The notes below the pieces were generated by a model that saw nothing but the letters and a program-made list of their open reading frames with translations, made no database searches and was not told where the DNA came from. 64,000 nt of DNA from positions 186,001 to 250,000 of the forward strand of contig JBBQWV010000001.1 in NCBI GenBank assembly GCA_038210275.1, given 5' to 3'. The DNA is from PALSA-1296 sp038210275. Its GTDB lineage: Bacteria; Bacteroidota; Ignavibacteria; Palsa-1295. Both the position numbers and the translations under genes were made by a program. Shown here in pieces: positions 51,333-60,212 of this stretch; the stretch's first letter is position 1; each line of letters begins with the position of its first letter.

Positions 51333-52886
51333 CTAATCCTGATTAAAAGTCTCTTCGTCCACCAACTCTTCTTCGCCATCGATCTTCCGATCTTTGGTGA
51401 GTCCGAATTTTTTCATCTTTGTATAAAGATGTGAACGCTGGATATTCATTGCCTCGGCAGTGCGACTGATGTTCCAGCCATATTCGCGGAGGCGCTCTTC
51501 GATATAAATTTTTTCTGCTTTGTCCTTAAAATCCTGGAAGGTCCCGGCACTAAGCGCATCTTGAAGCGGATTGTCGTGAGAACTTATGAGATACCCATCG
51601 CTCTCGGAAGATTGAATGCGCGCCATATCCGCAGGAGTTAAAAGAACGCTCTGTGCTAATTCCTGTGCTTGCTGGCTGCCTCCGGCATCGTATGATCTCT
51701 GCGAGCCAGCCATCGAAAATGCAACGCCGAGGTGCTCAACATCTTCGCGCTTTATGACTTCACCAACGGTTAAGATCACAATGCGCTCAATGATATTGCG
51801 AAGCTCACGGATATTCCCGGTATAAGGAAGTGACATCAACAGTCGCATTGCTTCTTCATCAAAACGCGGCGGCTTGCGTTTCGCATCTGCGGCAAATTCT
51901 TCGGCAAATGCTTTAACCAGCATCGGAATATCTTCTAATCGTTGGCGAAGCGGCGGAACGTGAATCGGGATGACGTTCAGCCTATGAAAAAGATCTTCGC
52001 GGAAACGACCGGCACGGATTTCATCCGGCACATTTTTATTAGTTGCAGCAATTACTCGCACGTCAACTCTGATCGGCTTTCCGCTTGAACTTCCGACGCG
52101 TTCGATCCATCCTTCATCAATAACTTTCAATACTTTTGCTTGCGCTTCCAAACTCATATCGCCGATCTCATCTAAGAAGAGAGTGCCGCTATCAGCTTGT
52201 TCAAATTTTCCGATGCGCTGATTCTGCGCTCCGGTGAACGAGCCTTTTTCATGTCCGAAGAGTTCGCTTTCGATAAGATCGCGGGGGATTGCGGCGCAAT
52301 TGACTTCGACAAATGGCATCTGCGTCCGTCTGGAATCACGATGAATCGCACGAGCGACAAGTTCTTTGCCAGTGCCGTTCTCTCCGGTAATAAGCACTCG
52401 TGCTTCGGTCGGAGCGACACGATCAATCATGGCACGGATATTTCGCATCGCAGGCGAAGCTCCGAGCATAGTCTCTTTGCCCTGAAGTTTTTCGCGCATG
52501 ATGCGAACCTGAGTTTCGAGATGTTTTTTTTCTGTTGCGTTACGGACTACAAGCAAAAGTTTTGCGCGATCCGGAGGCTTTTCGAGAAAATCAAATGCGC
52601 CAAGTTTTGTGGCTTCCACAGCAGTTTCAATTGTGCCATGACCGGAGATCATAATGACCGGTACATCTTGTCTGATCTGGCGAATTTTCTGAAGTGTTTC
52701 GATGCCGTCCATTCCCGGCATTTTTACGTCGAGCAAAATGCAATCAGTCGGAGTCCCTTGACTGAGAAGCTTCACTCCTTCGGTGCCGGATTCTGCCGTG
52801 GTGACCGTATGTTTTTCGTATTCGAAGATCATCGCAAGAGTATCGCGAATCCCGGCTTCATCATCTATAATTAATATCTGAGACAT
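51333..52886 (-). CDS. Sigma-54-dependent response regulator, NtrC family
   Basis: A 517-residue transcription activator. The N-terminal receiver has acidic pocket IIDDE, phospho-acceptor Asp in LLDVKMPGMDG (about residue 53) and Lys in FLEKPP. The AAA+ domain shows Walker A ITGENGTGKELV, the sigma-54 contact loop GSFTGA and Walker B LFLDEIGDM. The C-terminal Fis-type helix-turn-helix is YGWNISRTAEAMNIQRSHLY. A partner histidine kinase is not nearby, so it is an orphan in this window, and its targets cannot be inferred. It converges with the Omp28-like gene with 3 bp between. Confidence 0.96.
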   Translation of the reverse strand: MSQILIIDDEAGIRDTLAMIFEYEKHTVTTAESGTEGVKLLSQGTPTDCILLDVKMPGMDGIETLQKIRQIRQDVPVIMISGHGTIETAVEATKLGAFDFLEKPPDRAKLLLVVRNATEKKHLETQVRIMREKLQGKETMLGASPAMRNIRAMIDRVAPTEARVLITGENGTGKELVARAIHRDSRRTQMPFVEVNCAAIPRDLIESELFGHEKGSFTGAQNQRIGKFEQADSGTLFLDEIGDMSLEAQAKVLKVIDEGWIERVGSSSGKPIRVDVRVIAATNKNVPDEIRAGRFREDLFHRLNVIPIHVPPLRQRLEDIPMLVKAFAEEFAADAKRKPPRFDEEAMRLLMSLPYTGNIRELRNIIERIVILTVGEVIKREDVEHLGVAFSMAGSQRSYDAGGSQQAQELAQSVLLTPADMARIQSSESDGYLISSHDNPLQDALSAGTFQDFKDKAEKIYIEERLREYGWNISRTAEAMNIQRSHLYTKMKKFGLTKDRKIDGEEELVDEETFNQD

Positions 52887-52900
52887 TTGGGTAGCCTTTA

Positions 52901-52976
52901 GTTATCAGTCATTAGTCGTTAGCAAACTTCTTTCTTATTTCTGCTGACGACTAAAGACTAACAACTAACGACTGCC
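52901..52976. repeat. Degenerate inverted repeat of GACTAA-type units
   Basis: The arms AGTCATTAGTCGTTAGC and GCTGACGACTAAAGACTAAC form an imperfect inverted repeat made of 5-7 nt units. It lies between pssA and the regulator gene. Confidence 0.6.
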
Positions 52977-53007
52977 TATGGTGTTTAGTTTTTGGGACAG
53001 TGGATTT

Positions 53008-53820
53008 TTACATCCCAAACGTTGATTTATGTTCTTTATCAAGTTCATCTTCATCGAAGAGTGCTGCAGTGCGGCGCTCAGAAGAATATTTTTTTAGACG
53101 GACGATGATAGCGCGGATCAAACCGAAGAGGATAAATAGAAGAAATAGTGGGAAGATCACAGAGCCTTTTGTAACTGCACAAAGAATGAGCGCGACCATC
53201 ACAACGATAAATTTTGCCGGCTCTGCTTTTATTGCTTTGCCGGAAAATTTTGGCAGCGTTTCGTATTTCACCGTGCTGACCATCATTAACGATGCTCCGA
53301 TAACAACGATGAACATTCCTACATTAAACTGATCGTGCGAAATAAAACTCGGTTCGAGGCGGAGGAAATGAAATGTGACGAACGAGACAATGAGTAATGC
53401 CGCTGAGGGAATTGGCAAGCCTTTGAAATAGTCCTTATCAAATCCTACAAGCTGTACGTTGAAGCGCGCTAAACGTAATGCTCCACAGATCATAGGAAGT
53501 GCGGCGATGAGAATTCCGTAGGTCTCGAATTGGTAGAAATAAAGTTTATACACAATGGCGCTCGGAGCCACACCGAAGGTTACTACATCTGCCAGAGAAT
53601 CAAGTTCAACTCCGAATTCACTCGCTGAATGCGTAAGCCGCGCCATCAATCCATCGAGCGTATCGAAGAGCGCACCGAGCACGATGAACCAACCGGCTTT
53701 TTCATAATCGCCGTCAATAAATGCCGTCTTGATAGCGATGAATCCGCTAAAGAGATTCATCACTGTGAAGAGTGACGGAATGACTGACCGTGTGGTCTGA
53801 ATTACTGATTTTTTTTCCAC
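53008..53820 (-). CDS. pssA: CDP-diacylglycerol-serine O-phosphatidyltransferase
   Basis: A 270-residue inner-membrane enzyme making phosphatidylserine from CDP-diacylglycerol and serine. The CDP-alcohol phosphotransferase motif is complete, DG-x2-AR-x8-G-x3-D-x3-D in DGLMARLTHSASEF through GVELDSLAD (about residues 55-77). Six to eight membrane helices follow, and the tail is Arg/Lys-rich. The first 19 nt overlap the end of psd, so the two steps of phosphatidylethanolamine synthesis are translationally coupled. Confidence 0.95.
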   Translation of the reverse strand: MEKKSVIQTTRSVIPSLFTVMNLFSGFIAIKTAFIDGDYEKAGWFIVLGALFDTLDGLMARLTHSASEFGVELDSLADVVTFGVAPSAIVYKLYFYQFETYGILIAALPMICGALRLARFNVQLVGFDKDYFKGLPIPSAALLIVSFVTFHFLRLEPSFISHDQFNVGMFIVVIGASLMMVSTVKYETLPKFSGKAIKAEPAKFIVVMVALILCAVTKGSVIFPLFLLFILFGLIRAIIVRLKKYSSERRTAALFDEDELDKEHKSTFGM

Positions 53821-54470
53821 TGTGCGATTATTGTTTCACCCGCAGTTGTCCGGTCACCTTCTTTGACAAGTAACTTCGAATCAAGCGGCAAATAAATATC
53901 AACGCGTGAGCCGAATTTTATCATGCCGAATCGCTCTCCGGTTTTCACCGAATCCCCAAGTTTTAACTCGCAAACGATTCGACGAGCAACATATCCTGTT
54001 ACCTGATTAAAAAGAAGTTTGCCGTTCGGAGAATTTACACCGATCATCATTCTCTCGTTTTCATTTACCGATTCCGGTGTACTGGCTACAAGGAATTTTC
54101 CCTTCACATATCTAAGATGATCTACGATGCCGCTGATCGGAGAGCGATTAACGTGAACATCAAGCGGCGACATGAAAATAGAGATCAGCATGGCGCGGGA
54201 TTTCAGATATTCCGGTTCATCAACTTCTTTGATCAAGACGACTTTTCCATCGGCAGGCGAGATAATAAGATCAGCAAGCGATTTGCCGTCGGTATTAGGA
54301 ATCCTGTCCGGATCGCGAAAAAAGTTAAGCGAAAAAACCGTGAGAAATGCTGCAATCAGACATAATACTATCCGCGCCCAGCCCTCATCAGTCCAGATGG
54401 CAAGCGCAGCAAGTACAATAACAGTGATCGCGACGCCGATGAGGACGTCTGTTCCGTAACGTGTTAGCAA
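53802..54470 (-). CDS. psd: Phosphatidylserine decarboxylase, short form
   Basis: A 222-residue pyruvoyl-dependent enzyme converting phosphatidylserine to phosphatidylethanolamine. An N-terminal membrane anchor (two short helices) is followed by FFRDPDRIPNT, ISPADGKVV, IFMSPLDVHVNRSP and the self-cleavage motif KFGSRVDIYLP, where Ser becomes the pyruvoyl group. The length and GS motif are those of the type found in Bacteroidota and archaea. The start is a TTG; no in-frame ATG lies upstream before a stop. pssA follows with overlap. Confidence 0.95.
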   Translation of the reverse strand: MLTRYGTDVLIGVAITVIVLAALAIWTDEGWARIVLCLIAAFLTVFSLNFFRDPDRIPNTDGKSLADLIISPADGKVVLIKEVDEPEYLKSRAMLISIFMSPLDVHVNRSPISGIVDHLRYVKGKFLVASTPESVNENERMMIGVNSPNGKLLFNQVTGYVARRIVCELKLGDSVKTGERFGMIKFGSRVDIYLPLDSKLLVKEGDRTTAGETIIAQWKKNQ

Positions 54471-54551
54471 AGGATCTTCAATATAAAATTATAACAACAT
54501 TCAAATCATTAAGAATAAACCATTCCCGGCATCCTATCGTTTAGAAAAAAG

Positions 54552-54782
54552 ATGTCAACTTATACTTTTACCATTGTTATCGAACCCGACGAGGACGTTT
54601 ATCATGCGTACGCCCCGGCTGTAAAAGGTTGCCATACCTTCGGCAAAACGATTGATGAAGCCCGCCTAAACCTTGCCGAAGCACTTGAACTGCACTTAGA
54701 GGGATTACTTGAGATAGGCGAACCGATCCCGATTGAACATTCTCCTCTTTTTATATCACAACTTTCGATTCCTGTTGTTTGA
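54552..54782 (+). CDS. hicB: HicB-like antitoxin
   Basis: A 76-residue partial RNase H-fold protein of the HicB family: YTFTIVIEPDEDVYHAYAPA, then VKGCHTFGKTIDEARLNLAE and ALELHLEGLLEIGEPIP. It is expected to neutralise the HicA toxin encoded next, whose ATG overlaps its TGA. It lacks a C-terminal DNA-binding helix, so autoregulation by it is unlikely. The antitoxin-first order is the less common arrangement. Confidence 0.88.
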   Translation: MSTYTFTIVIEPDEDVYHAYAPAVKGCHTFGKTIDEARLNLAEALELHLEGLLEIGEPIPIEHSPLFISQLSIPVV

Positions 54783-55012
54783 TGAGTGAACGTCTTCCTC
54801 GAATTACCTGCCAAGACCTCATAAAAGCTTTGAAACGAGCTGGCTTCGAAGAAAAGAGACAGAAAGGAAGCCACCTTCGCCTCTATCATCCAACAAGAAA
54901 GAAATTAACTACTGTTGCGATACACAAAGGCGATATTGTCCGTCCAGGAACACTTACAAGCATATTGCAAGATATAGATATGACAATTGAGGAATTGAAA
55001 AAATTTCTTTGA
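54782..55012 (+). CDS. hicA: HicA-like mRNA interferase toxin
   Basis: A 76-residue double-stranded-RNA-binding-fold toxin. The sequence LIKALKRAGFEEKRQKGSHL contains the catalytic His (GSH), followed by RLYHPTRKKLTTVAIHKGD and the C-terminal TSILQDIDMTIEELKKFL. It should cleave mRNA when HicB is depleted. The ATG at 54782 overlaps the HicB stop (TGATG). The pair lies between two minus-strand housekeeping genes, a typical insertion point for such modules. Confidence 0.92.
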   Translation: MSERLPRITCQDLIKALKRAGFEEKRQKGSHLRLYHPTRKKLTTVAIHKGDIVRPGTLTSILQDIDMTIEELKKFL

Positions 55013-55024
55013 AAGAAATTTTTC

Positions 55025-55735
55025 TCAACCTGTCACCTTCTCGAGCATCGTTGCATACGCTGCTTCAACTCCTCCGAGATCAAACCGGAATCTATCTTTA
55101 TCTAGCTTCTCACCCGTCTTAGCATCCCAGAAGCGGCATGTATCGGGAGATATTTCATCTCCTAAAAGAATTTCTCCTTTGTGATTGCCGAATTCCAATT
55201 TGAAATCCACAAGCGTTATACCACGCTCCGAAAAAAACTCTTTCAGTAGTTCATTCACTTTCAAAGCCGTCGTTCTGATCTGATCGATCTCTGCCTTGGT
55301 CGCAAGCTCCATCGCAAGAGCATGACTTTCATTGATAAGCGGGTCGCCAAGATCATCGCGCTTGTAGCTGAATTCGAAAGTCGGCACTTTGAATATCATG
55401 CCTTCAGAAGCGCCGTAGCGTTTCACGAAAGAACCGGCGGCGCGGTTACGGACGATAACTTCCAGAGGCACGATAGTAAGTTTTTTGATCAGCATCTCAT
55501 TCGGTGAAAGCTGTTCGACAAAATGCGTTCTTATTCCTTTCGATTCAAGATACTTAAAAAGAACTGATGCAACAGTATTGTTCGTTGTTCCCTTTGCTTC
55601 CCATGATCCGCGTTTTTCGCCATTGAAGGCAGTTGCGTCATTTTTGAATTCCTGAATTAGCAGATCGGGTTTGCCAGCAACAGACCAAACTTTTTTTGCT
55701 TTGCCTTCGTAGAGCAGTTCTTCTTTGATATACAT
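55025..55735 (-). CDS. purC: SAICAR synthetase
   Basis: A 236-residue enzyme of purine synthesis that joins aspartate to CAIR using ATP. The N-terminus LLYEGKAKKVWSV is the ATP-binding P-loop-like lead. It is followed by EFKNDATAFNGEKRGSW, IVRNRAAGSFVKRYG and FKLEFGNHKGEILLGDEISP, with DTCRFWD completing the site. The length is standard. It begins 12 nt after the preceding barrel-protein gene on the same strand, so they may share a transcript. Confidence 0.96.
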   Translation of the reverse strand: MYIKEELLYEGKAKKVWSVAGKPDLLIQEFKNDATAFNGEKRGSWEAKGTTNNTVASVLFKYLESKGIRTHFVEQLSPNEMLIKKLTIVPLEVIVRNRAAGSFVKRYGASEGMIFKVPTFEFSYKRDDLGDPLINESHALAMELATKAEIDQIRTTALKVNELLKEFFSERGITLVDFKLEFGNHKGEILLGDEISPDTCRFWDAKTGEKLDKDRFRFDLGGVEAAYATMLEKVTG

Positions 55736-55747
55736 AGAAATTATCGT

Positions 55748-56548
55748 TTAGAAAAATCCGAGAAATACTCCGAGATGAAAAATCGCTCCATTGCCACTGA
55801 CTTTCTGTAAATCATCGGTATTGGTAAGGGAGACGGCATCGTCCACTGCCCATGTTCCCATAGAAGTGATCTGATATCCTGCTGCCAAGCGGAACATAAG
55901 CCATCTCATCGGCGCGTATTCAAATTCCACTTGAGGCTTAACGATAAAGAAGCCTGAGTGATACGTATGCGAAATATTTTCTGAAGGCTGATCAAACTCC
56001 CCGGAAACAGTAAACGGTCTGCTATATGCCTGCTGCATAATAACATTTACTGCGCCAAGCCCTAACTCTACGCCTCCGAGAATATGGAATTTACTTGTAT
56101 TTAGTACTGAATAATCCAGTGTCAAGGCTCCGTATCCAACATGGTACGTCAATGATCGCATCACCGGCTGACCTAATTTTGTCGTATCCGGTACGCAGCA
56201 AACATTGCTATTGCCGCTCATGCCAATGCCGCCGATGCGAAGATTCTTGACAAATGGAAAAGGCATGAATCCCTGTCCCCCGATCATAAATACCTGGCTT
56301 TTCAGATCCTGATGGATAAATGGTTGCGCGATCCGAGAATTAAAATCGGTCAGTCCCGGCAAGTGTATTCCCAAGATTAAACCGCCGCCGATCCACGAAT
56401 AACCGGGAGCGCTGGTTGCCGCATCACTATAGAGTTCTTCGTCGTTATAGTGTGTCGTATCGCGCATGATATTCGGCTGGGCAAATGCCGAGCCGGCAGC
56501 GAAGATAAAAACAATCGTAAAAAACAGGGAACGGTAGTATCTATTCAT
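55748..56548 (-). CDS. Outer-membrane beta-barrel protein, hypothetical
   Basis: A 266-residue secreted protein. The signal peptide (YRSLFFTIVFIFAAGSAFAQ) ends in a type I cleavage site. The mature protein alternates aromatic strands and short turns, e.g. YHVGYGALTLDYSVLN and FEYAPMRWLMFRLAAGYQI, and ends in the terminal aromatic FLGFF, as outer-membrane barrels do. No family could be named. A TAATTTTG box lies inside the divergent rlmD gene, 30-37 nt upstream of its ATG. purC follows 12 nt downstream. Confidence 0.75.
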   Translation of the reverse strand: MNRYYRSLFFTIVFIFAAGSAFAQPNIMRDTTHYNDEELYSDAATSAPGYSWIGGGLILGIHLPGLTDFNSRIAQPFIHQDLKSQVFMIGGQGFMPFPFVKNLRIGGIGMSGNSNVCCVPDTTKLGQPVMRSLTYHVGYGALTLDYSVLNTSKFHILGGVELGLGAVNVIMQQAYSRPFTVSGEFDQPSENISHTYHSGFFIVKPQVEFEYAPMRWLMFRLAAGYQITSMGTWAVDDAVSLTNTDDLQKVSGNGAIFHLGVFLGFF

Positions 56549-56553
56549 TTCGT

Positions 56554-58044
56554 ATGCAAGTTATGAGTATTGGTAAACAAAATTACGACAGTTCAATTCA
56601 GGTGGAAACAACATTAGAAAAAATAAGGCAGCCGAAGCCCGAGCGCAATTCTATCCTCGAGCTCGAAACGGAGACTTTTGCCTTCGAAGGAAAAGCCGTT
56701 GCACGCAGGGAAGATGGATACGTTATCTTCATCGAAGGAGCACTTGCCAATGAGAAAATACGTGCCGAGATCATTAAAGCAAAAGGAAATTTTGCCGATG
56801 CAAAGTTAACGGAAATCTTGCAACCCTCTCCCGATAGACGCGATCCGATCTGCGTTGACTTCGGAATCTGCGGCGGATGTTCTCTTTTGCACATGAATTA
56901 CGATGCTCAACTCTTCTGGAAAAAGCAGCAAGTAAAAGAAATTTTCCAGCGCATCGGAAAAATTTCCGAGCCTCCGGTTCTTGATACTCTTGGTTCACCT
57001 GATCGCGAATATCATTACCGCAACAAAATGGAATTTTCTTTCTCTGAAGAACGCTGGTTACTTCCTGAAGAGATAGCAAGCGGTGATGTTGCTGACCGGT
57101 TTGCCTTAGGGCTTCACGTTCGCGGAAGATATGACCGCGTTATTGATACCACATTTTGTCATATTGCAACTCCGATTGCAAATAAAATTCTCGAATTAAC
57201 AAGAGTATTTTCGAGTGATCATAAACTCCGAGTCTATGATGCCGATAAAAGACCGGAAGCCTTGCTCAGATTCTTAGTGATCCGCAATAGTTATTCAACA
57301 GGCGAGATCATGGTGAATTTCGTGACATCTCATTTTGATGATGAAGCGATGCAAGCGTATGCAAAACTTTTGCAAAACGAAGTGCCTGAAGTTACGACGC
57401 TCATCAACAATGTCAATTCGAAACGTGCTCAGATAGCCGTCGGAGAAAAAGAAGTAGTGATCTTTGGCTCCGGAAGAATATCCGATAAGATCGGCGATGC
57501 TTCTTACCAAATTTCGGCTAATTCTTTTTTTCAAACAAATACCGTTCAGGCGGAGCGACTCTACCATGTCGCAATAGATTTCGCCGATCTTCATAAAGAA
57601 GATAACCTTTGGGATCTCTATTGCGGAGCAGGGACGATCACACTCTTTGCTGCGCCGAAAGTAAGATCTGTACTTGGCATTGAACTTGCCGAATCATCTA
57701 TTGCCGATGCTCATGCAAATGCAGAGCGGAATAATATTCACAATGTCGAGTTTGTCTCAAGCGATCTTCGCAAAGCACTGCTCTCACCTGATCTGTTATC
57801 GAAATACGGAAAGCCTGATGTACTCATCATCGATCCACCGCGAAGCGGAATGCATGCCGATGTCGTTCGCGAAATATTGGAATTAGCGCCGGAGCGAATT
57901 TCCTATATTAGCTGCAACCCTGCGACTCAGGCACGCGATATTGAAATGATGTCAGAGAAATATTCTTTAGAATCGTTGCAGCCTGTCGATATGTTTCCCC
58001 AGACATGGCATATCGAATGCGTTGCAAAACTTCGGATAAAGTAA
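56554..58044 (+). CDS. rlmD: 23S rRNA (uracil-C5)-methyltransferase
   Basis: A 496-residue RlmD/RlmCD/TrmA-family enzyme methylating uridine in 23S rRNA. The N-terminal TRAM domain (ETFAFEGKAVARREDGYVIF) is followed by a [4Fe-4S] site (CVDFGICGGC and a later Cys). The SAM domain has DLYCGAGTITLF, DPPRSGMH and the catalytic Cys in YISCNPATQARD. Which 23S uridine is targeted (1939 or 747) cannot be told by sequence reading. The start is 5 bp from that of the divergent barrel-protein gene. A short, unconserved N-terminal extension precedes the TRAM domain; the ATG at 56563 is an alternative. Confidence 0.9.
   Translation: MQVMSIGKQNYDSSIQVETTLEKIRQPKPERNSILELETETFAFEGKAVARREDGYVIFIEGALANEKIRAEIIKAKGNFADAKLTEILQPSPDRRDPICVDFGICGGCSLLHMNYDAQLFWKKQQVKEIFQRIGKISEPPVLDTLGSPDREYHYRNKMEFSFSEERWLLPEEIASGDVADRFALGLHVRGRYDRVIDTTFCHIATPIANKILELTRVFSSDHKLRVYDADKRPEALLRFLVIRNSYSTGEIMVNFVTSHFDDEAMQAYAKLLQNEVPEVTTLINNVNSKRAQIAVGEKEVVIFGSGRISDKIGDASYQISANSFFQTNTVQAERLYHVAIDFADLHKEDNLWDLYCGAGTITLFAAPKVRSVLGIELAESSIADAHANAERNNIHNVEFVSSDLRKALLSPDLLSKYGKPDVLIIDPPRSGMHADVVREILELAPERISYISCNPATQARDIEMMSEKYSLESLQPVDMFPQTWHIECVAKLRIK
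56578..56585 (-). promoter_or_regulatory. TAnnTTTG box for the barrel protein, inside rlmD
   Basis: The minus strand reads TAATTTTG 30-37 nt before the divergent barrel-protein ATG, within the first 11 codons of rlmD. Confidence 0.45.
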
Positions 58045-58050
58045 TGATCT

Positions 58051-58446
58051 CTATTTCGAATCCGGAGCTATTGAGCCAACGTTCCACGTTATATCTCCGC
58101 CTTCGCCGAATTTTTTCATGACGACTTTAACCTTCATTCCTGTTGTCCCGCCCGTAAAAGTATAAGTTGCAGTGCTATCGGTTTTTGAAACGAACTTTAT
58201 ATCTTTTGCAGGAAGAAAATGCGGAGGAATCGGTCCGCCGGCAGGAGCATTCACAATAATATTTAAAGCTCCTTCAGCAGTTTTCATCTTCGCTTTTTCG
58301 GATTGATTCAGTGTTTGCTCCATGACAGGCCTTTCAGCTGTTGAAACCGAATCTATCTTTTGTGAAGGCTGCGGATGAGGATCCTCAGTTTTTTTACAGG
58401 CAGTAAAGGTTGCAGCGATCAGTAAAGCGGTAATAAAATATTTCAT
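58051..58446 (-). CDS. Hypothetical small lipoprotein
   Basis: A 131-residue exported protein. The signal sequence KYFITALLIAATFTAC ends in a lipobox (TFTAC, Cys about residue 17). A Pro/Gln-rich linker follows, then a domain with GGPIPPHFLPAKDIKFVSK, TYTFTGGTTGMKVKVVMKKF and GDITWNVGSIAPDSK. It is small and beta-rich, without a recognised family. It begins 35 nt after dnaX and probably lies on the dnaX transcript. Confidence 0.7.
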   Translation of the reverse strand: MKYFITALLIAATFTACKKTEDPHPQPSQKIDSVSTAERPVMEQTLNQSEKAKMKTAEGALNIIVNAPAGGPIPPHFLPAKDIKFVSKTDSTATYTFTGGTTGMKVKVVMKKFGEGGDITWNVGSIAPDSK

Positions 58447-58481
58447 TGTTAAAATTTGAATTAATAAATTAGGGGTAAAAT

Positions 58482-60152
58482 TTAAACAGGAATTGCGCCA
58501 AGTTCTTCGATCAACGCAAGTTCAAGGCTTGATCGTTCGACATTGTCGTCTATTGTCACCTTCGGTGGCGGCGGTGCGCTGCCATTAGTCCGAGGAGTTG
58601 TAGTTTGATTGACAACAACTGCCGGAGCAGATTTCTTTTCGACTCGTTTCAATTCGTACGTCAGCGAATCGTTGCCAAAAAACTCGCGAAGCAGTTTTGT
58701 AAAAAGATCTTTATTCCGCGAGAATGTTTCTTCCGTATGTTTTTTTGAAGTGCCAATTATCTGTGTTGCACCGTTCGAACTGACAAGTTCAATATCTTCG
58801 CAGACAAGACGGAAGGGAATACTTCTTTCCGATACTGAACCCAAAAACTCTCCCCACCGCGAAGTGATCTCCGAACTGCTAACCGGATTTGTGGTTCGTG
58901 GTTCGTGAGCTGTGGTGGGATCAATAGTGGAACGGACTTTAGTCCGTTCGGGTGGTACGGACGGACTAAAGTCCGCCCCACTTCTTTTCGGCAATGCATT
59001 CGCCGCGCCCTTCATCCCTCGCAATTCTTCCAGCAATGATTTTATCTCCACTGCTCGCTCCGTCATCGTCATCTCCACAAGTGTCATCTCCAGCACGATA
59101 CGCGGAGAGTGCGATGCTTTCAGTCTCTCAAGTGCATTGAAGCCGAGACGGACAAGACGCAAGATATCTCCTTCAGTAAAATTTTTCGAATCTTTCGTAT
59201 ATCGCTCCTGATGGAACTTCACCACTTCCAAAAGCTGCGGCTTTCCGGTGACGATCATGGTCAGGAAATTCCGGAAATGCTCGAGCAATCCGCTGATGAA
59301 TTCTTCAATGTCATATCCACGCGAGATAACTTCATAAGCAAGCGAAAAAGCTTTTGAAGTTGCTTGCTCCCTGATCGCATCGCTTACTTCAAAATAAAAA
59401 TCGGCATCGATCAAATTCAGTGCTTCGCGAAGCCTTGTTGTTTCTATCGTTGTTCCACAATAGGCAATTGCCTGATCGTAGATAGACTGCGCATCGCGCA
59501 TGGAGCCATCGGCTTTTTTTGCGATAAGCAGAAGGGCATCGTCATCAATCGTGATTCCGTCCGTCGTTGAGATATGACGAAGATGCGAGACGATCTCTTC
59601 GATCTGAATGCGGCGGAAATCATAACGCTGCGTACGTGAGAGAATCGTTGCAGGAAGTTTCTGAACTTCCGTTGTTGCAAAAACAAAAATGAGATGGCGC
59701 GGAGGTTCTTCCAATGTTTTCAGCAGCGCATTAAAAGCGCTGGTTGAAAGCATGTGAACTTCATCAATGATGATGACGCGGTATTTGCCTTGCAGAGGCG
59801 GATATTTTACGTTCTCGCGCATTTCGCGGACGTCATCAACTCCGTTATTCGATGCGCCGTCTATCTCGGCAACATCCATGGATGAGCCGTTCGTGATCGA
59901 GGTACAGATCTCGCAATTATTGCATGGCTCGTAGCCATTCGCTTCAGCATTCGGACAGTTGATCGCTTTTGCAAGGAGCCTTGCAACCGTTGTTTTGCCG
60001 CAGCCCCGCTGACCGGTAAAGAGATAGGCATGCGCCAATCTCCCTTCGCGAATGGCGTTCTTCAGCGTCCGTGTAATATGATCCTGCCCGACGACTTCAT
60101 CGAACCTCTGCGACCGCCACTTCCGTGCTGTTACCTGATAATTTTCTGACAT
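58482..60152 (-). CDS. dnaX: DNA polymerase III subunit gamma/tau
   Basis: A 556-residue clamp-loader subunit. The N-terminal AAA+ module has Walker A GQRGCGKTTVA (about residue 43), a zinc-knuckle CPNAEANGYEPCNNCEIC, Walker B VIIIDEVHML and a sensor/SRC motif read as SRTQRYDF (Cys replaced by Thr). The domain III collar follows. The C-terminal third is less conserved and contains an in-frame palindromic element (58927-58981). The start at 60152 (MSENYQV) was chosen over a seven-codon longer form because the family begins there. A pseudo-ATPase gene precedes it by 60 nt. Confidence 0.94.
   Translation of the reverse strand: MSENYQVTARKWRSQRFDEVVGQDHITRTLKNAIREGRLAHAYLFTGQRGCGKTTVARLLAKAINCPNAEANGYEPCNNCEICTSITNGSSMDVAEIDGASNNGVDDVREMRENVKYPPLQGKYRVIIIDEVHMLSTSAFNALLKTLEEPPRHLIFVFATTEVQKLPATILSRTQRYDFRRIQIEEIVSHLRHISTTDGITIDDDALLLIAKKADGSMRDAQSIYDQAIAYCGTTIETTRLREALNLIDADFYFEVSDAIREQATSKAFSLAYEVISRGYDIEEFISGLLEHFRNFLTMIVTGKPQLLEVVKFHQERYTKDSKNFTEGDILRLVRLGFNALERLKASHSPRIVLEMTLVEMTMTERAVEIKSLLEELRGMKGAANALPKRSGADFSPSVPPERTKVRSTIDPTTAHEPRTTNPVSSSEITSRWGEFLGSVSERSIPFRLVCEDIELVSSNGATQIIGTSKKHTEETFSRNKDLFTKLLREFFGNDSLTYELKRVEKKSAPAVVVNQTTTPRTNGSAPPPPKVTIDDNVERSSLELALIEELGAIPV
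58927..58981. repeat. Family E palindromic element inside dnaX
   Basis: A 55-bp element inside the dnaX coding region. Arms CGGACTTTAGTCCG and CGGACTAAAGTCCG are each palindromes and also pair with one another across a short spacer. Ends GTGG / CCAC add four more pairs. It encodes about 18 residues of the linker, including SGADFSPSVPPERTKVRST. Confidence 0.8.
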
Positions 60153-60212
60153 GTATTTTGCTTTTGCCGACACCTATAAACATCCGCTTACCCGTAAAAC
60201 GTTTTGTATCGT

